The notes under the pieces are model-generated. The model made no database searches and had not been told where the DNA came from. It saw nothing but the letters and a program-made list of their open reading frames with translations. Both the position numbers and the translations under genes were made by a program. Positions 1 to 7,371 of a stretch of 35,919 nucleotides of DNA are shown in pieces. Origin of the DNA: JBCDBL01 sp039183635 (GTDB lineage Bacteria > Pseudomonadota > Alphaproteobacteria > Caulobacterales > Parvularculaceae); the NCBI GenBank assembly GCA_039183635.1, contig JBCDBL010000026.1, positions 1 through 35,919 on the forward strand, read 5' to 3'. Position 1 is the first letter of the stretch. Each line of letters opens with the position of its first letter.

Positions 1-1
1 A

Positions 2-304
2 AAGCGGCGGCGCACGTATAGTGTAAGCGATACGGGCGAGAACGGTTTTGAAGAAAATTATCTGGTTTCAGAGGCCCCGTCGCCGGAGCAAACGGTGGCC
101 GCGCGCCAGCAATTTCGCAAGCTTTTACGGCTCGTCGACGGATTGCCGCCGCGTTGCGCAGAGGCCTTTCGGTTGTTTCGTTTTGAAGATATGACGTACA
201 AGGAAGTTGCGGCAAAGCTCGATATATCCCAAAGCATGGTGGAAAAACATATCTCTCGGGCTTTGCGTGAATTGCGTGATCACTTTCGGATGGAAGATTT
301 TTAA
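2..304 (+). CDS. ECF sigma-70 factor, FecI-like (C-terminal part)
   Basis: This is the 3' part of an extracytoplasmic-function sigma factor; the start lies before the window. The frame is open from base 2. The visible 100 residues hold sigma region 4: LPPRCAEAFRLFRFEDMTYK is followed by a helix-turn-helix (EVAAKLDISQSMVEKHISRA) that in this family binds the -35 element. Its stop codon touches the next ATG (TAAATG), so it is cotranscribed and probably translationally coupled with the FecR gene, the usual sigma/anti-sigma pairing. FecI-type factors usually control TonB-dependent uptake genes and answer an outer-membrane receptor through FecR. The family call is firm; the inducing signal cannot be read from this fragment. 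Confidence 0.93.
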   Translation, partial: KRRRTYSVSDTGENGFEENYLVSEAPSPEQTVAARQQFRKLLRLVDGLPPRCAEAFRLFRFEDMTYKEVAAKLDISQSMVEKHISRALRELRDHFRMEDF

Positions 305-1288
305 ATGGGCGCAGTGCACGATATTACGCCATCGGGTCGTGATGCAGCGGATTGGTACGCCCGGGTGCAATCCGGCGCGATGACGGACGCCGAGACCGCC
401 CTGTTAGACGATTGGCTGGAGGATCCGGAGCATGCGGCGGCGTTCGCAGCGTTTCATGAGCTCGATGCGCAGGTTCAAGACGTCGCGCAGGCCGTTGGGG
501 GCGAGGCGGGCGCGCGCCAAGGGGGCGGCGCATCTCGTCGGCGCGTCATCGGCGCGGGCGTTCTCAGCGCCGTCGCCGCCGGTCTTATCGCCTTTATCGC
601 CGCGCCTGCATTGCTTGACGTTGATCCAAAGGTTGAGCGCTGGTCGACGAGCGGCTCTGAGGTTGAGACTGTGGCCTTGCCGGATGGTTCGCAAATCACG
701 CTGAATACGAATACCGCCGTCGAAGTCGCGTACGCTAACACAGAACGTAATGTACGCCTTTTACAGGGGGAGGCTTATTTTGATGTTGCAGCGGACGCCG
801 CGCGCCCGTTTTCTGTGTATACAGACAGCTCTGAGTTTCGCGTCGTCGGCACACGTTTCACGGTGAGCTCGGACGATGTGCGTGAGGGGGATGTGTTGCA
901 GGTGGCGGAAGGCGGTGTTGCGGTTCTCACCGACAATGCAATCGTTGGCGACGTAGTGACTTCGGGCGGGCGAGCCTTCGTCAAGCCCGGTGCGCCGGTC
1001 CGTTATGAGACGGTTGCGCCCGATGCAATCGCTGACTGGCGCGATGGGGTGATCACATTTTCTGATACAACGCTGTCAGACGTCCGTGGAAGTATCCAAA
1101 GATATCTGCCGACGGATATTATATTCGCGGACGAGGCTGTCGCTGAAACGCGCGTAACAGCGGTGTTTAACATCTCTGAAGGGGAGACTTTTCTGGAAGG
1201 AGTGGCGATCGCGGCAGGCATTGATTTGCGGTACGACATCAACGTTAAAAACGGCCGCCGCATCGCGGTGTTTGAAGCCGGCAAATAA
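305..1288 (+). CDS. FecR-family anti-sigma regulator
   Basis: This 327-residue protein should hold the preceding ECF sigma factor at the inner membrane. Residues 10-60 form the DUF4880-type cytoplasmic sigma-binding domain with WYARVQSG and DDWLEDPEH. One transmembrane segment spans about 81-103 after SRRR, which predicts a cytoplasmic N-terminus. The periplasmic FecR domain follows at about 115-215, with LPDGSQITLNTNT, RNVRLLQGEAYFDV and RVVGTRFTV, and a DUF4974-like STN-interacting tail ends the protein. The ATG begins directly after the sigma stop. Length and domain order match typical FecR proteins. No TonB-dependent receptor follows in this window; the next gene is an M16 protease. Confidence 0.93.
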   Translation: MGAVHDITPSGRDAADWYARVQSGAMTDAETALLDDWLEDPEHAAAFAAFHELDAQVQDVAQAVGGEAGARQGGGASRRRVIGAGVLSAVAAGLIAFIAAPALLDVDPKVERWSTSGSEVETVALPDGSQITLNTNTAVEVAYANTERNVRLLQGEAYFDVAADAARPFSVYTDSSEFRVVGTRFTVSSDDVREGDVLQVAEGGVAVLTDNAIVGDVVTSGGRAFVKPGAPVRYETVAPDAIADWRDGVITFSDTTLSDVRGSIQRYLPTDIIFADEAVAETRVTAVFNISEGETFLEGVAIAAGIDLRYDINVKNGRRIAVFEAGK

Positions 1289-1338
1289 CAATCTTCAATT
1301 GCTGTCTCGTATGGGGATGCGGCCTTCCTCAATCGTCT

Positions 1339-1353
1339 CATACAAAATGTATG
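1339..1353. promoter_or_regulatory. Perfect palindrome upstream of the M16 protease
   Basis: CATACA-AAA-TGTATG is a perfect 6-bp inverted repeat with a 3-bp spacer. It ends just before the GGGAGAGA ribosome-binding site of the protease gene, in the 78-bp gap after fecR. It could be an operator or a small leader hairpin. The sequence is certain; the function is inferred. Confidence 0.4.
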
Positions 1354-1366
1354 GGAGAGACCGACC

Positions 1367-4099
1367 GTGCGCCAGATCTTGCTTGCTGTTCTTGGCTTTT
1401 TGAGCGGCCCTATCGCAGCCGTTCAGGCGACTGAATTAGATATTTCCTACGACAAATTCGTTCTTGAAAATGGTTTGCGCGTCATTGTCCATGAAGACCG
1501 CAAAGCGCCGATCGTCGCCGTCGGGGTATGGTATGACGTCGGCTCGAAGGATGAACCGAAGGGTCGCAGCGGATTTGCGCATTTGTTTGAGCACATCATG
1601 TTCAACGGATCGGCGCACTATGATGGCGATTACTTTTTGCCCCTGGAAGAAGCCGGCGCGAGCGATATTAACGGCAACGCCTCCTTCGATTTCACGGCGT
1701 ATTATCAGACCGCGCCGACGGGCGCCCTAGAGCGCATGCTTTGGCTTGAATCGGATCGTATGGGGTATCTGCTTGGCGCTTTGACCCAGGCGAAACTGGA
1801 AGAACAACGTGCGGTCGTAAAAAGCGAAAAAAAGCTGAGCGACAATCAACCCTTCGGTATGGCGCAATACAGTCTTTTGGCGGGCGTATTTGAACAAGGC
1901 CATCCTTACAATCTGTCGCCGATTGGTTCTGAAGAAGATCTTGATGCGGCGCGCCTCGATGATGTGCGGGCATGGTTTGAAACATATTATGGCGCATCGA
2001 ACGCCGTGCTCGTCATGGCGGGTGATCTCGATGGTGAGACCGGCCGCCGTCTTGCGGAGAAATATTTCAGCGCCGTTCCACCCGGTCGGCCTTTGGAACG
2101 GCCCGTCATGCGCGGCGTAGGAAAGGCGCAGGACAAGCATGAGATCATTTATGATCAAACGCCGTATGCCCAGTCCTACAGGGTTTGGCGGACGCCCGGC
2201 GTTCCCGACCGACAGAGCGCGCATTTGGAATTGGCCGCCCGCATTTTAGGAAACGGGCCTGCCTCGCGCTTGAATATGCGCCTTGTTGAAGCTTTGGGCC
2301 TTGCCTATGACGCGCGCGTCATCACGTTTCCATTAAAATTCGCAACGCCAATGGGTGTTGTCATCACGGCTGACGACGCTGCGCGAGGCGACGCCAAAGC
2401 GGCGGCGAGGGCCGTGGTCGAGGCGTTTGTTCAAAACGGCCCGTCAGAAAACGAGTTAAAGCGCGCCAAGCGTGAAATCTATACGGAATTTTTAACTGGG
2501 CTTGAACGTGTCGGCGGGCTCACCGGCAAGGCGGCGACCCTGGCGTCGGGCGAGCTGTTGGCGGGCGACCCGGCTTTTTTGACGACGCGTATGGATTGGG
2601 TGAACGCTGCGACCACGGAGGATGTGCGCGCCGCCGCCTCTCAATGGTTGAACGCGCCAGCCTACAAGCTCGACGTGCTTCCCGCGCCTGCGTTTTCGGC
2701 CCAAGCTGAAGCGGCGGACCGTAAACGATATCCCGATCTCGCCAAGACGAACCCCTTTGTTTTTCCGGATACACAAACCGTCTTGCTGCCGAACGGCCTT
2801 GAGGCGACAGTGCTGGAAAGGCCGCAAGCGCCGTTGCTGAACGTCGCCGTTCAATTTGACATGGGCGCCGCCGACGATGGGGCGAAAAGGGGGCTCAGCG
2901 ATTTTCTGCTCCATGCGATGGTGCAGGGCGAAACCAAAAAGGGTGAATCACTGCCGCGCGCGTTTGCGGATTTGGCTATTCAGTATGATATTGAAACGGG
3001 GACGGACGGGTCGCGCATTGCGTTCACCACAACCCCAGACGCCTTTGAAGACCTGGCGCGCCTCCTCAAGGCGATGCTGACATACGCAACGTTCACGACC
3101 GAGAAGGTCGAGGCGCTTCGCGCGAAGCGCTGGGGCGATATTCAGCAGAGAAACACCGATCCGAAAGATCTTGGGCGGCGTTTATTGACGCGGTTCGCCA
3201 ACGGCCAGGCAAGCCCATACGGACGCCCCATATTGGGCGCCAAAAGCAGTTTCGCTGAAATCACAGCCTCCGATTTACAAGACCATCACGCAAGGCATAT
3301 CCGGCCTGATGCGCTTCGCCTGGTGATAACGGGGGCCATTGACGCTCCAGCGGTCCAAAAAACATTGGCCCCCGCCCTTGGCAAGCTGCGCGCCAAGACG
3401 CCTTACACGGCTGACATAACTGAGATTGTTGACGCGCCCGTTCGGAACAAACAGCTTGTCCTGGTGGACAGACCTGGCGCGACGCAGTCGGCGGTTTTCG
3501 CAGCCGTCATTGTTCCCGTTCAATCCGTAAGCGATATTGCGTCGCTACACCTGCTCAGCGACGCCCTTGGCGGTTTGTTCACCTCACGTCTTAATTTGAA
3601 TCTGCGTGAGAACAAAGGTTGGACCTATGGCGTACAGGGCGATGTGATCGAACAGGGCGACACGGTTTTATTATCTGTATATTCCTCCATACAACGCGCG
3701 CGCACTTGGGACGCCGTTGCGGAAATTGAAAAAGAGCTGCAAGACATAAAAGGCGAACGGCCGATTACAACCGCTGAAATCAACCGCGCGGCCGCCAATC
3801 GGGCGCTGGCGCTCGCAGGGCGGTTTGAAACGGGTGAGGCGTTGACTGATTGGATCATCGCCGCGCATCGTTTGTCGCTTCCGTTGAATTTTCATTCCCG
3901 GTTGGCCCGGGAATACAACGTGCAAAATCCGAAAACGCTATTGCAGGCTGCACGCCAAAAACTCGATACACAGACTATGACGTGGGTTGTGGTCGCAGAT
4001 CTGGAGACCGTAACGCCCGCTTTAACAAACTCTGCATTTGCATCTATCATCGTTGTAAACGCCGATGGCGATGTTGTCAGAAATTTATCCGAAAATTAA
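1367..4099 (+). CDS. Exported M16-family zinc metalloprotease (tandem M16 units)
   Basis: This 910-residue protein starts at GTG behind GGGAGAGA, because no in-frame ATG is available. A signal peptide covers about residues 1-21 (cleavage near VQA), so the enzyme should be periplasmic. The N-terminal M16 unit carries the inverted zinc motif H72-L-F-E75-H76 and the third ligand region QRAVVKSE with E154. The second unit, from about residue 460, has no HxxEH (LSDFLLHAMVQGE) but keeps RENKGWTYGV, typical of the structural non-catalytic half. Length and architecture resemble PqqL and FusC, periplasmic proteases that process substrates imported through TonB-dependent receptors. Position right after fecI-fecR suggests iron or protein-import control; that link is inference. 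Generic peptide degradation is the main alternative. Confidence 0.93.
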   Translation: MRQILLAVLGFLSGPIAAVQATELDISYDKFVLENGLRVIVHEDRKAPIVAVGVWYDVGSKDEPKGRSGFAHLFEHIMFNGSAHYDGDYFLPLEEAGASDINGNASFDFTAYYQTAPTGALERMLWLESDRMGYLLGALTQAKLEEQRAVVKSEKKLSDNQPFGMAQYSLLAGVFEQGHPYNLSPIGSEEDLDAARLDDVRAWFETYYGASNAVLVMAGDLDGETGRRLAEKYFSAVPPGRPLERPVMRGVGKAQDKHEIIYDQTPYAQSYRVWRTPGVPDRQSAHLELAARILGNGPASRLNMRLVEALGLAYDARVITFPLKFATPMGVVITADDAARGDAKAAARAVVEAFVQNGPSENELKRAKREIYTEFLTGLERVGGLTGKAATLASGELLAGDPAFLTTRMDWVNAATTEDVRAAASQWLNAPAYKLDVLPAPAFSAQAEAADRKRYPDLAKTNPFVFPDTQTVLLPNGLEATVLERPQAPLLNVAVQFDMGAADDGAKRGLSDFLLHAMVQGETKKGESLPRAFADLAIQYDIETGTDGSRIAFTTTPDAFEDLARLLKAMLTYATFTTEKVEALRAKRWGDIQQRNTDPKDLGRRLLTRFANGQASPYGRPILGAKSSFAEITASDLQDHHARHIRPDALRLVITGAIDAPAVQKTLAPALGKLRAKTPYTADITEIVDAPVRNKQLVLVDRPGATQSAVFAAVIVPVQSVSDIASLHLLSDALGGLFTSRLNLNLRENKGWTYGVQGDVIEQGDTVLLSVYSSIQRARTWDAVAEIEKELQDIKGERPITTAEINRAAANRALALAGRFETGEALTDWIIAAHRLSLPLNFHSRLAREYNVQNPKTLLQAARQKLDTQTMTWVVVADLETVTPALTNSAFASIIVVNADGDVVRNLSEN

Positions 4100-4193
4100 A
4101 GTTCGTGATAAAAACCATCTTTGATCTTCTTCGAAGAGCGGCGCACAATGCCTTTGGCTCAGGCGGCTTGTCTCACATGGCGATTAACCCGTT

Positions 4194-4700
4194 TTAGTCC
4201 GCGGTTTCGACATGCTGTTTTAGCGCTGCGTTCATCTCCTCATATCCTTGTTGGAGAACCGACGCCGGCAGGTCCGCAAAGCCAATGAACAAGCCACTGA
4301 ACAACTCGGTATGCGAAAGGTGCGTGGCGCCTTCGGCGCGCTCCGACAGGTCGAATCTGTGTTCACCTTTAAAGACGCCGCGGACGCCGCCGCCCCAGAC
4401 TAGGGTTTTGCACGGCTCCAGCTCTAACAGGCGCACATGCGGCACGTCGACCGTTTCGCCGTCCGGGCGCGACACTCTCACCGCAAGGGACGCGCCCGCT
4501 TCGAGACGCCCGGACACAGCAACATGGTAGGGGTTCCATTCCGGATAACGCTCAAAGTCGGTTAAAACATCGTAGACGGCGCATGGCGGCGCCTCAATGT
4601 CAATCGCCGTATCGATAAACTTCGACGTCGTGCAGGCGGAGGCGCCGGCCAACAAACCGGACAGGAGCCCGCATCTCAAGATCGCTGTATAATGTGGCAT
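4194..4700 (-). CDS. SRPBCC (START-like) family lipoprotein
   Basis: This 168-residue protein has a lipoprotein-type signal with hydrophobic CGLLSGLLAGASAC and a candidate lipidated Cys23. The rest fits the SRPBCC/polyketide-cyclase fold: IDIEAPPCAVYDVLTDFERY, then PEWNPYHVAVSGRLEAGA, and a long C-terminal helix (SVLQQGYEEMNAALKQHVE). Such domains bind hydrophobic ligands in a deep pocket; the ligand is unknown. Lipid anchoring is less usual for this fold, which is often cytoplasmic. It lies convergent to the M16 gene with a 94-bp gap and is the last of four - strand genes, three of them lipoproteins. No regulation is visible. Confidence 0.8.
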   Translation of the reverse strand: MPHYTAILRCGLLSGLLAGASACTTSKFIDTAIDIEAPPCAVYDVLTDFERYPEWNPYHVAVSGRLEAGASLAVRVSRPDGETVDVPHVRLLELEPCKTLVWGGGVRGVFKGEHRFDLSERAEGATHLSHTELFSGLFIGFADLPASVLQQGYEEMNAALKQHVETAD

Positions 4701-4723
4701 AAGATCAAACCTCAGTGTCGTAC

Positions 4724-4745
4724 GCTAAAGCGTTTCCTGGAGTAG
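4724..4745 (+). repeat. Fragment of dispersed intergenic repeat
   Basis: Bases 4724-4737 (GCTAAAGCGTTTCC) are the exact reverse complement of 35088-35101 and match the outer end of the repeat beside mmsA with two differences. The fragment lies in the gap between the SRPBCC and CPBP genes and appears to be a degenerate remnant of the repeat family described at 34775. Confidence 0.45.
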
Positions 4746-4780
4746 TGCGGGCGCTTGCATTGCGCAATCGCGGTGCAGGG

Positions 4781-5533
4781 TTAACTCAACACCATCAACC
4801 CCAGATGAAATCCGATATGAGACAGCATCGCCGCCTCCAGAGAATGCGCGGTGAAGGCGCTGGCGAACACAGCCGCGGCAAGCGTGTTCAACGCAACGAC
4901 CTTAATGAGAAACGCTGTTGGCGGATCGGCGACAAAAGCAAAGACGGCCGGCAGATGCCCCACCCCAAACAATACTGAAGAGGTAAAAATCGCCAAACCA
5001 AGCGCAAGCGCTTTATTCTTCAAGGTGCTGAGGAACATCAATGCAAGACCGCTCATGACGCCATAGCGCGCGAGGATTTCCTCAACGACCCCGCCATAGG
5101 CGAGGCGCGTTACAGCGGAGGCGTGCGTTTCCATTTCCGCCAGTTCAGCTGCATTTTGGGTGTGGAAGGATGCCAACGCGGGCCAATGCGCCGTCAGTAC
5201 GGCGTCAAGCGCCCATATGCCGAGGCCCGCAACAGCGCCAATAAAAACAAACCAGAGGATAGAGATTTGAAAGGTCGGGCGCCCATCGACGATGATCGAC
5301 GTTAAGCCCAGGCGTGGCGTTAGGAAATATCCCGCGGCGACGCCTGCGATGACGAGCACGCCCGATTGGATGATGGAAAGGGTTTTAAATGTCTCTGCGG
5401 AGAGGGGGGCTTCCTTTAAAAGATCCGCAGGCGGCTCAAGGCCGACGATGCCCAAGATCGCTCCGGCAAGGCCTGTGAACATCAGTGCGCAGGCGCCATA
5501 TATGCGACGCCCATTTAAACCCGACTTGGTCAT
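4781..5533 (-). CDS. CPBP-family intramembrane metalloprotease
   Basis: This 250-residue protein has about six to seven hydrophobic segments and the motifs of the CPBP (Abi/CAAX protease) family: motif 1 E151-E152-I-L-A-R156, motif 2 LFGVGH193LP, and motif 3 in MLSHIGFH (H239 or H243). These residues form the membrane-embedded catalytic metal site in the type II CAAX protease relatives. A GAGGAG ribosome-binding site precedes the ATG. Substrates of bacterial members are mostly unknown; roles in self-immunity to bacteriocins and in membrane-protein processing have been described for relatives. Neighbours are envelope lipoproteins on the same strand, which gives an envelope context but no defined substrate. 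Confidence 0.88.
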   Translation of the reverse strand: MTKSGLNGRRIYGACALMFTGLAGAILGIVGLEPPADLLKEAPLSAETFKTLSIIQSGVLVIAGVAAGYFLTPRLGLTSIIVDGRPTFQISILWFVFIGAVAGLGIWALDAVLTAHWPALASFHTQNAAELAEMETHASAVTRLAYGGVVEEILARYGVMSGLALMFLSTLKNKALALGLAIFTSSVLFGVGHLPAVFAFVADPPTAFLIKVVALNTLAAAVFASAFTAHSLEAAMLSHIGFHLGLMVLS

Positions 5534-5565
5534 TTTTTTGCTCCTCTGCGCTGTCTGCGCCGGAT

Positions 5566-6060
5566 TTAAGGCATCATGCCTTTTTCTGTAAGCACGGCGA
5601 TGGCGACCCAGCGCTCGACAGGGCGATCAAAATAGGCGATGACAGCGCCGCCCCTGTCACGGTGCCGCAGCGTCCGGCCATCAAAATAGTAAAGCGCTGC
5701 GCCTGAGCGGACTGACGCACGCAGCGTCTGGCCGTCAAAATAGATGACGCGCGCGCCGGTTGCGTTGAATGACCTTACCGCGTTTCCGTCGAAATGATAA
5801 ATCGCCGATCCGCTGAAATTATAGTTGCGCAGCTTAACGCCGTCATAGGCGTAGATCTGCGCGCCACAGGCGTCGCGATACCGAAGAAGGGAGCCGTCAA
5901 CGTAATATATACGCGCGCCGGTTGCATTTTGTTCGCGTACAGCGATGCCGTTATTCGGTTTCGTGCACCCGACGCCCATGACAGATGGCGCCGAGCCAGT
6001 CGTTGCAGTGCAAGCCCCCAATATGATGAGGGAAAACAGGGTGACGATAAGTTTAGGCAT
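5566..6060 (-). CDS. Lipoprotein built of six 18-residue repeats
   Basis: This 164-residue protein has a clear lipoprotein signal (IVTLFSLIILGAC, lipidation at Cys17). From Gly48 it consists of six tandem units of exactly 18 residues (48-65, 66-83, 84-101, 102-119, 120-137, 138-155), each close to G-A-x-I-Y-Y-F-D-G-x-x-L-R followed by five variable residues; the last is partly degenerate. A partial unit (GIAVREQNAT) precedes them. The regular aromatic-D-G turn and alternating pattern suggest stacked beta hairpins or a small beta solenoid. I do not recognise the family; MORN and WG repeats have different spacing. It is anchored in the envelope by inference and lies among other lipoproteins. 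The function is unknown. Confidence 0.75.
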   Translation of the reverse strand: MPKLIVTLFSLIILGACTATTGSAPSVMGVGCTKPNNGIAVREQNATGARIYYVDGSLLRYRDACGAQIYAYDGVKLRNYNFSGSAIYHFDGNAVRSFNATGARVIYFDGQTLRASVRSGAALYYFDGRTLRHRDRGGAVIAYFDRPVERWVAIAVLTEKGMMP

Positions 6061-6122
6061 TATGTGGAGGACTCCATTGCATAGAAGTTTCGGTCCGTGC
6101 AGTACGTAAAAACTGTGGAGCT

Positions 6123-6162
6123 AGGGGTTTGAATCTAACGATTCGCACCCCTGGCGTTTTTT
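6123..6162. terminator. Stem-loop followed by T-run (terminator-like)
   Basis: AGGGGT (6123-6128) and ACCCCT (6147-6152) pair, and a second 5-bp stem (GAATC/GATTC) stacks around a TAAC loop after a two-base internal mismatch. TTTTTT follows at 6157-6162 on +. It reads as a Rho-independent terminator only on +, yet both flanking genes are on -. For them it would be a hairpin between the 6250-6780 gene and the repeat lipoprotein. Confidence 0.35.
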
Positions 6163-6249
6163 GTTATCGATCAAATTATCCTGACATTTGAGCTTCTCAA
6201 GGCAATGCGGCGCAGCGAGTCACGGGGCTCAAATGTTAGGTTTGATCCG

Positions 6250-6780
6250 CTAGGAGGGGCCGACCAGCCATTCCCTCAACATGTCTTCAAAAGTTGCAGG
6301 AACGGCGGACAGCGACTTTATCGCAAAGGCGCCGCCGTCCTTGCGGCGCTGTGAGGCGGCGAAGATTTCGGCGCGCGTGCGCGCATTTATAACACGGATT
6401 GTCGCGTCGACATCTGTGTTCGTCGACCAAAGAACTGGCGCAGAAAGGATGAGTTCCGGTCCGAATTCTCTTACTGTAATCTCAATGAGGGTGTCCGCCG
6501 TATGTGCGACAGCGCGCTCAAAACCTTTGTAGTCGCCACACGGAAGTTCTTGTAATGCTTTATTGACGACGTCTTCAGCCATCTGTTTGCGTTCTTCCGG
6601 CGCTTTTTGGTTGGCGCGCCAGTCAGTGACCAAGGTGACGTATATCGCGCCAAGATCGACGCCTTCGGCGCAAACCGGCGTGGAGCCGGCCAATATGCGG
6701 TCGTCTTTGTCAAGACTGGCGCAGCCGGCCAATATGAAGCCGACGAAAAACAACCGAGCAAATCTGAGATGCACCGTCAT
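6250..6780 (-). CDS. Hypothetical lipoprotein
   Basis: This 176-residue protein has a textbook lipoprotein signal: basic start, FARLFFVGFILAGC, then Ser at +2 after the lipidated Cys, which predicts the outer membrane in the E. coli rule. AAGGAGG lies just upstream of the ATG. The mature part is mixed alpha/beta with Cys at VCAEG and LPCGD that may pair. The C-terminal half (DATIRVINARTRAEIFAASQ) resembles lipoproteins in which one strand-rich domain carries INARTG-like motifs, but I cannot assign a family. It is the first of four genes on - ending at 4194; a 190-bp gap with a hairpin separates it from the next. The function is unknown. Confidence 0.75.
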   Translation of the reverse strand: MTVHLRFARLFFVGFILAGCASLDKDDRILAGSTPVCAEGVDLGAIYVTLVTDWRANQKAPEERKQMAEDVVNKALQELPCGDYKGFERAVAHTADTLIEITVREFGPELILSAPVLWSTNTDVDATIRVINARTRAEIFAASQRRKDGGAFAIKSLSAVPATFEDMLREWLVGPS

Positions 6781-7371
6781 CGCATCCTCCTTGTGGGGGC
6801 TGGACTGAGTTTAGTGGAAATCATCACCGATACATTTTGCACGAAAGTGAAATTCCTGATCGAACAATTGCGCCGTGCGTATAGGGTTTTGCAGGTTTTG
6901 CACGTCCCCAGACGCAATTTTAGGACCTTAACGCTTAAGACGCTTGAGAAGGGGCGCCGCCCCATATGCTGTCGTCAGAATTTTTCCTATCGATCAGACA
7001 CGCTGAACAGGATTAGCGACGTCCGGCGGTGAATGCGTTTCACCGCGCATCTTGGCGGAATTGTATAGAGCGCGTTGTGCGTGACGTGGGCCGGAGAAGG
7101 TCGTTTCACGCGCTCAGAACAAAGATTCTAGATCCGTTTGCCGACGAACGATAAAGACAAACAGCTCTAAGGGTAGAGAAACCGGCGTATGCGCCAAGGA
7201 ATACAATGATTTTGTATGTATTAATTATAAACGAGTATTAACTATAAGAACCAAGAAATAGGTCTGTATGGAGCTTTTTGTGTCATAGTTATGGCGTTTT
7301 TATTTCAATAGGAAAATATTTTACCTTTGTGTTTTAGCTTTATGTCTCCTTGGCAATAAGGGACAAAAAAA
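6781..7371. other. 591-bp intergenic region with AT-rich porin leader
   Basis: No convincing gene is present. The region lies between divergent genes, the lipoprotein on - and the porin on +. The last 180 bases are markedly AT-rich compared with the rest of the window, as expected for a strong promoter leader. They hold a palindrome at 7201 and two near-identical 10-mers at 7221 and 7238. Open frames here overlap without family features. Confidence 0.5.
7201..7247. promoter_or_regulatory. Palindrome and direct repeats upstream of porin
   Basis: ATACAA-TGATT-TTGTAT (7201-7217) is a perfect 6-5-6 inverted repeat. It is followed by TTAATTATAA (7221-7230) and TTAACTATAA (7238-7247), direct repeats differing at one base and 17 bp apart. 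They lie 125-170 bp before the porin start in AT-rich DNA. These may be operator and promoter elements; no regulator is assigned. Confidence 0.35.

Noticed and set aside
1334..1338. CGTCT as a possible ECF-type -10 element before the M16 gene
   Set aside because: No GGAAC-like -35 element lies 16-17 bp upstream, so dependence on the adjacent sigma factor cannot be argued from this site.
6123..6152. Stem-loop considered as a tRNA T-arm remnant or attachment site
   Set aside because: The loop and stem lengths do not fit a T-arm, no acceptor or anticodon arms are nearby, and no integrase gene is in the window.
6607..7032. A 141-codon open frame on + spanning the lipoprotein gene and its upstream gap
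   Set aside because: Most of it is antisense to the lipoprotein with a clear signal peptide; the remainder has no family signal.
7263..7286. CTGTAT and GTGTCAT as a possible Pho box before the porin
   Set aside because: The half-sites are 17 bp apart, not the 11-bp phasing of Pho boxes, and only one resembles the consensus.
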